Assembly: GCA_947505245.1 (NCBI GenBank)
Contig: CANNIZ010000002.1
Span: forward strand, 1 to 64,000
DNA: 64,000 bases
Reading direction: 5' to 3'
DNA from: Pseudomonadota bacterium
GTDB taxonomy: Bacteria; Myxococcota_A; UBA796; GCA-2862545
Shown piece by piece: positions 61,040-64,000 of the stretch. The position numbers and the translations under genes were made by a program. Under the pieces are notes generated by a model. The model was not told the origin of the DNA, ran no database searches, and saw only the letters and a program-made list of their open reading frames with translations. Within the stretch, counting starts at the first letter, position 1. Every line of letters begins with the position of its first letter.

Positions 61040-62509
61040 TTATCGACGTGGCCCTGAACCCGACAACTTCGTCCAAACACGCGTCCACACCAGGTGCGCG
61101 ACGCCCGTCCGCATCGCCCACAGGCAGCCCACGCCCAACAGCACCCAGCGCAGCATCGGCCAGTGCCCGGTGACCTCGACCGCACCTGTCGCGCCCGCCG
61201 TGAACACGAGCGCAAGCACAACGGGACGCCATCGCACCGACACGTCGCAGGCGCGCGACAACGCCACAGCCGCGATCACCACGTAGAGCGAGTACGTGAT
61301 CGCATACGCGTAGGAGGCGCCGATCTCCCCGAACAGCGGCACCAGCACCAGCGCCGACACGCCGAGGAGCGAGGCGCCGAGGACCTCGGTCACCAGGTAG
61401 GCGCGCACCTCCCCGCGGAAGAGCAGCACCCCCGCGTAGACGAACGACAAGGCCTTCGCAAGATCCGCCGCCATCTGGTAGCCCAGCATCGTCCCCGCGC
61501 GATCGAATTCACCGCTATAGAGCAGGTGAACCATGGGCTCGCGAACGGCGATGGCGATCAGGATCAGCGGTGGAGCCGCATCAAACACGAACTTCGCAGC
61601 CGCATCGACCTCCGCCGGCAGCGACTCCCGTGTCGCTGCGGCGTATCTCGGAAATACGCCTGTTCCGAGGCCCTGCATCACGATGCCGAGGTACGCCGAC
61701 CCGACGGACCACGCAGCCTGGAATTGGCCATTCGACTCGGCCCCCCCTTGCTGCCACAACGCCCAACGAATGGTCGAGAGAGCGCCCTGCAGGCCAATTG
61801 ACGCCACCAGCGTGGCAGCGCCGACGGCCGCAGCCTCGCGCAGGAAGTCGCGGTCCAGCGCCGGGCGCGGCACCAGCCGCATGTCAGGCAACGCCCGCCG
61901 CCACAGGCCCGAGAACAGGAGCAACAGCACCGCTGGCATCACAGCGGCCGCGATGAACTGCCCCCACAGGCCTGCCAGGGCAGTAGCGGCGGACGCGACC
62001 ACCGCCACCACCACGCTCGTCGTCGCCATGATCACCGCGTACTGGCGTACCTCCCCGCGCGCCAGCAGGTTCGCGTTCGGGATACGCGCCAACGGGTCGA
62101 GCATGGCGCCCACGGCGGCCAGCGCCGTGAACAGCACGAGGACAGGGGGCTGATCGCGAAACACGTAGACGCCGGTCAGCACCGACAAGGCGCCCAGCAC
62201 CGCCCCCCCGAACAGTACCAAGGTCGCCGCGGTGTCATTGTACAGCTGCCCGGCCTCCTGGCGCGCCCTGGCGCGCCCGAGCGAGCTGACCAGCGCGGGT
62301 CCGGTGACCAGCCCCAAGGGCACGAACAGCAGCTGCGGTATCTGGAGCACCGCCGACACGGTGCCAAAGCCCTCTGGACCCAGGAGCACGGCGGTCGCCT
62401 TCGCGCGGAGAATTCCGCCCCCCACTGCCGCGATGCTCGTCAAAACACCAAAAAGGGCCGCTCGCTGAAGCGCAACTCCAGACGGGGTACCTTCCGACTC
62501 TCCCTTCAA
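61040..62509 (-). CDS. wzx: Wzx-type lipid-linked oligosaccharide flippase
   Basis: The 489-residue membrane protein has 12-14 hydrophobic helices and the MOP/PST opening ALFGVLTSIAAVGGGILRAKATAVLLGPEGFGT (in several pieces) typical of WzxE relatives. A conserved basic region lies near RWALWQQGGAESNGQFQAAW. It moves undecaprenyl-linked repeat units across the inner membrane for polymerisation. The start is a TTG preceded by GGAAGG; no ATG is available. It is divergent from rfbF. Confidence 0.88.
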   Translation of the reverse strand: MKGESEGTPSGVALQRAALFGVLTSIAAVGGGILRAKATAVLLGPEGFGTVSAVLQIPQLLFVPLGLVTGPALVSSLGRARARQEAGQLYNDTAATLVLFGGAVLGALSVLTGVYVFRDQPPVLVLFTALAAVGAMLDPLARIPNANLLARGEVRQYAVIMATTSVVVAVVASAATALAGLWGQFIAAAVMPAVLLLLFSGLWRRALPDMRLVPRPALDRDFLREAAAVGAATLVASIGLQGALSTIRWALWQQGGAESNGQFQAAWSVGSAYLGIVMQGLGTGVFPRYAAATRESLPAEVDAAAKFVFDAAPPLILIAIAVREPMVHLLYSGEFDRAGTMLGYQMAADLAKALSFVYAGVLLFRGEVRAYLVTEVLGASLLGVSALVLVPLFGEIGASYAYAITYSLYVVIAAVALSRACDVSVRWRPVVLALVFTAGATGAVEVTGHWPMLRWVLLGVGCLWAMRTGVAHLVWTRVWTKLSGSGPRR

Positions 62510-62579
62510 ACCGGCCTTCCAAGGAGCTACTAGCGTGGAGCCGGGCGCGCGGCCAGGGCTTCATCGACGCTGAAGAGTG

Positions 62580-62609
62580 TTGACCGCGGTGCCTGCGGGG
62601 CGATATTAT
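62580..62609 (+). promoter_or_regulatory. Sigma-70-type promoter of rfbF-rfbG
   Basis: TTGACC (62580-62585) and TATTAT (62604-62609) are separated by 18 bases. It is the best promoter match in the polysaccharide region and leaves a leader of about 150 bases before rfbF. Confidence 0.65.
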
Positions 62610-62765
62610 CCGCCCGGGCGTCACAGAGGGCCTCTTGAACCAGTCATTCGCAAGATCTGCTGACCACGGCCCTCAACGGCGAGTTTCGCCCGTGGTGTCA
62701 GGTATTCCGCACCTCAGCACCGCGAGTTCCGCTCGCACTCTCAAACTTCCAGGATTCACCACGCC

Positions 62766-63551
62766 ATGAAGGCCGTCATCCTATGCGGGGGGCAGGGAAC
62801 TCGTATTCGCGACGCAAACGAGTCCCTGCCAAAACCCATGTTGCCAATCGGTGGCAAGCCCATCGTCTGGCACATCATGAAGACCTACTCCGCGCACGGA
62901 GTGAAGGACTTCGTGCTCTGCCTCGGCTATAAAGGCTGGGTAGTGAAGGAGTTCTTCCTCAACTACCGCGCCATGATGACCGACGTAACGGTGACGCTCG
63001 GTCGACATGACAGCATCGAAATCCACGGCAACCACGGCGAGGAGGACTGGAAGGTCACGCTCGCAGAGACGGGCGAGGACACGATGACGGGCGGTCGCAT
63101 CGCTGCTATCCGCCGTTACGTCGAATCGGACGACCACTTCTGTCTGACCTACGGAGACGGCGTATCGAACGTCGACATTGGGCGCAGTATCGCCTTCCAT
63201 CGGGGTCACGGCAAGGTCGCGACGGTCACGGCCGTGCGCCCACCCGGCCGCTTCGGCGAGATGCTGATGACGAACGCCGCCGTAACGGCGTTCAACGAAA
63301 AGCCCCAGGCGACTGACGGTTTCATAAACGGCGGGTACTTCGTTCTCGACGCCAAGAGAATCTGGGACTTCATCGGGACGGATACCAAGACCATCTTCGA
63401 ACGAGAGCCGCTCCAGCGTCTGGCCCACGCAGGCGAGCTGATGGCCTACCCGCACGCAGGCTATTGGCAGGCGATGGACACAGCCCGCGAATACGGACTC
63501 CTGAACGACCTTTGGGCAACTGGCAAAGCGCCTTGGAAGGTCTGGGTTTGA
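62766..63551 (+). CDS. rfbF: Glucose-1-phosphate cytidylyltransferase
   Basis: The 261-residue enzyme makes CDP-glucose. It has VILCGGQGTRIRDANES, LPKPMLPIGGKPIVWHIMK, a LTYGDGVSNVDI metal-binding block, TAVRPPGRFGEM and FNEKPQATDGFINGGYFVLD. The C-terminus (GYWQAMDTAREYGLLNDLW) agrees with RfbF/DdhA. It is the first step to CDP-3,6-dideoxyhexoses and serves RfbH at 46.2 kb. The rfbG gene starts inside its stop (TTGA). Confidence 0.96.
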   Translation: MKAVILCGGQGTRIRDANESLPKPMLPIGGKPIVWHIMKTYSAHGVKDFVLCLGYKGWVVKEFFLNYRAMMTDVTVTLGRHDSIEIHGNHGEEDWKVTLAETGEDTMTGGRIAAIRRYVESDDHFCLTYGDGVSNVDIGRSIAFHRGHGKVATVTAVRPPGRFGEMLMTNAAVTAFNEKPQATDGFINGGYFVLDAKRIWDFIGTDTKTIFEREPLQRLAHAGELMAYPHAGYWQAMDTAREYGLLNDLWATGKAPWKVWV

Positions 63552-64000
63552 TCGCCATCCATCCTACCGATGCCGAGCTCCGGCGAGCCTACGGCGGCAA
63601 GCGCGTCTTCCTGACCGGGCATACCGGGTTCAAGGGCGGCTGGTTGTCGCTCTGGCTTGCCGAGCTGGGCGCCGAGGTGTGGGGCTACGCGCTCGCGCCA
63701 GACACGTCGCCTTCGCTATTCGAAGCCGCGACCGTCGCTTCGGCCTGTCACCATCAGGTCGCCGACGTTCGCGATCTCAGCTCGCTCCGCGAGGCGCTGC
63801 GTCTTGCCCGTCCTGACGTCGTATTTCACCTCGCCGCACAGCCACTCGTTCGACTCTCATATGACCGGCCGCTCGACACCCTCACGACGAATGTCGTAGG
63901 AACCGCGCACCTCCTCGAAGCCCTTCGCCTGGAGCAGATTCGGTGTGCTGTCGTCGTCGTCACGAGCGACAAGTGCTACGAAAACCGAGAGTGGATCCAC
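63548..64000 (+). CDS. rfbG: CDP-glucose 4,6-dehydratase, 5' part
   Basis: From TTG 63548 the 151 visible residues show the SDR start VFLTGHTGFKGGWLSLWLAELG, DVRDLSSLREALR, PDVVFHLAAQPLVRLSY and VVVTSDKCYEN, all RfbG/DdhB signatures. The active-site YxxxK lies beyond the window. The enzyme makes CDP-4-keto-6-deoxyglucose for RfbH. The TTG overlaps the rfbF stop, so both are coupled. The gene is cut by the window end. Confidence 0.95.
   Translation, partial: MIAIHPTDAELRRAYGGKRVFLTGHTGFKGGWLSLWLAELGAEVWGYALAPDTSPSLFEAATVASACHHQVADVRDLSSLREALRLARPDVVFHLAAQPLVRLSYDRPLDTLTTNVVGTAHLLEALRLEQIRCAVVVVTSDKCYENREWIH

Overview
The window is very GC-rich DNA with tightly packed, often overlapping genes (ATGA, GTGA and TTGA stop/start overlaps). 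It most resembles a Myxococcota/Deltaproteobacteria-type genome. The inference rests on lipoproteins with long Asp-Thr-Asp-Ala linkers, a secreted TPR-CHAT protein, a ~1570-residue NAD-glutamate dehydrogenase, a PGM1-like ATP-grasp ligase and many two-component genes. No rRNA or tRNA gene and no CRISPR array was seen.

Region 1 (1-16 kb) is core and cell-envelope material. It holds a secreted TPR-CHAT protein (cut by the window start) coupled to a CsgG-like protein, an OmpR-type response regulator with its histidine kinase, a lipoprotein, a periplasmic coiled-coil protein, the rplU-rpmA-obgE block with an intrinsic terminator after rpmA, a membrane-anchored double YbjQ-domain protein, a histidine phosphatase whose 3' end lies in a REP-like repeat, and the giant NAD-glutamate dehydrogenase.

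Region 2 (16-40 kb) is housekeeping plus envelope genes. A coupled run contains a PGM1-like ATP-grasp ligase, FtsH, a barrel-fused SppA, a VapBC-like toxin/antitoxin pair and an NtrC-type regulator. An acyl-CoA dehydrogenase follows, with a readable promoter and a FadR-like operator. Further along are two START-like proteins, an outer-membrane protein, an OmpA-like lipoprotein, an alpha/beta hydrolase, a gamma-glutamylcyclotransferase-like protein, a PPC-type lipoprotein, a DegT aminotransferase, a prepilin peptidase and glucose-6-phosphate isomerase. The stretch ends with a dead trypsin-like protease and a HAF-repeat-like lipoprotein.

Region 3 (40-64 kb) is accessory: an O-antigen/surface polysaccharide locus scarred by insertion elements. 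At 40.0-40.7 kb is an antitoxin with a broken nucleotidyltransferase toxin. A 2.4 kb IS with 25-bp inverted ends (41695-44100) cuts a sugar nucleotidyltransferase. The CDP-3,6-dideoxyhexose route follows: a CDP-sugar reductase/epimerase, a GT2 transferase and RfbH here, with RfbF and RfbG at the far end. An IS3-type element splits a membrane glycosyltransferase. A sugar-phosphate transferase gene is truncated by a remnant related to the first IS. A less GC-rich block (51.8-56.2 kb) carries a GT4 transferase, an intact PglC-type transferase, an aminotransferase-like gene, GNAT and FemAB-like genes. RmlA, FdtA, FdtB and an acyltransferase then make an acylated dTDP-3-amino-3,6-dideoxyhexose, and a Wzx-type flippase exports the lipid-linked unit. 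The cluster probably makes a repeat unit with a 3,6-dideoxyhexose and acylated amino sugars, and it has been repeatedly rearranged by transposons.
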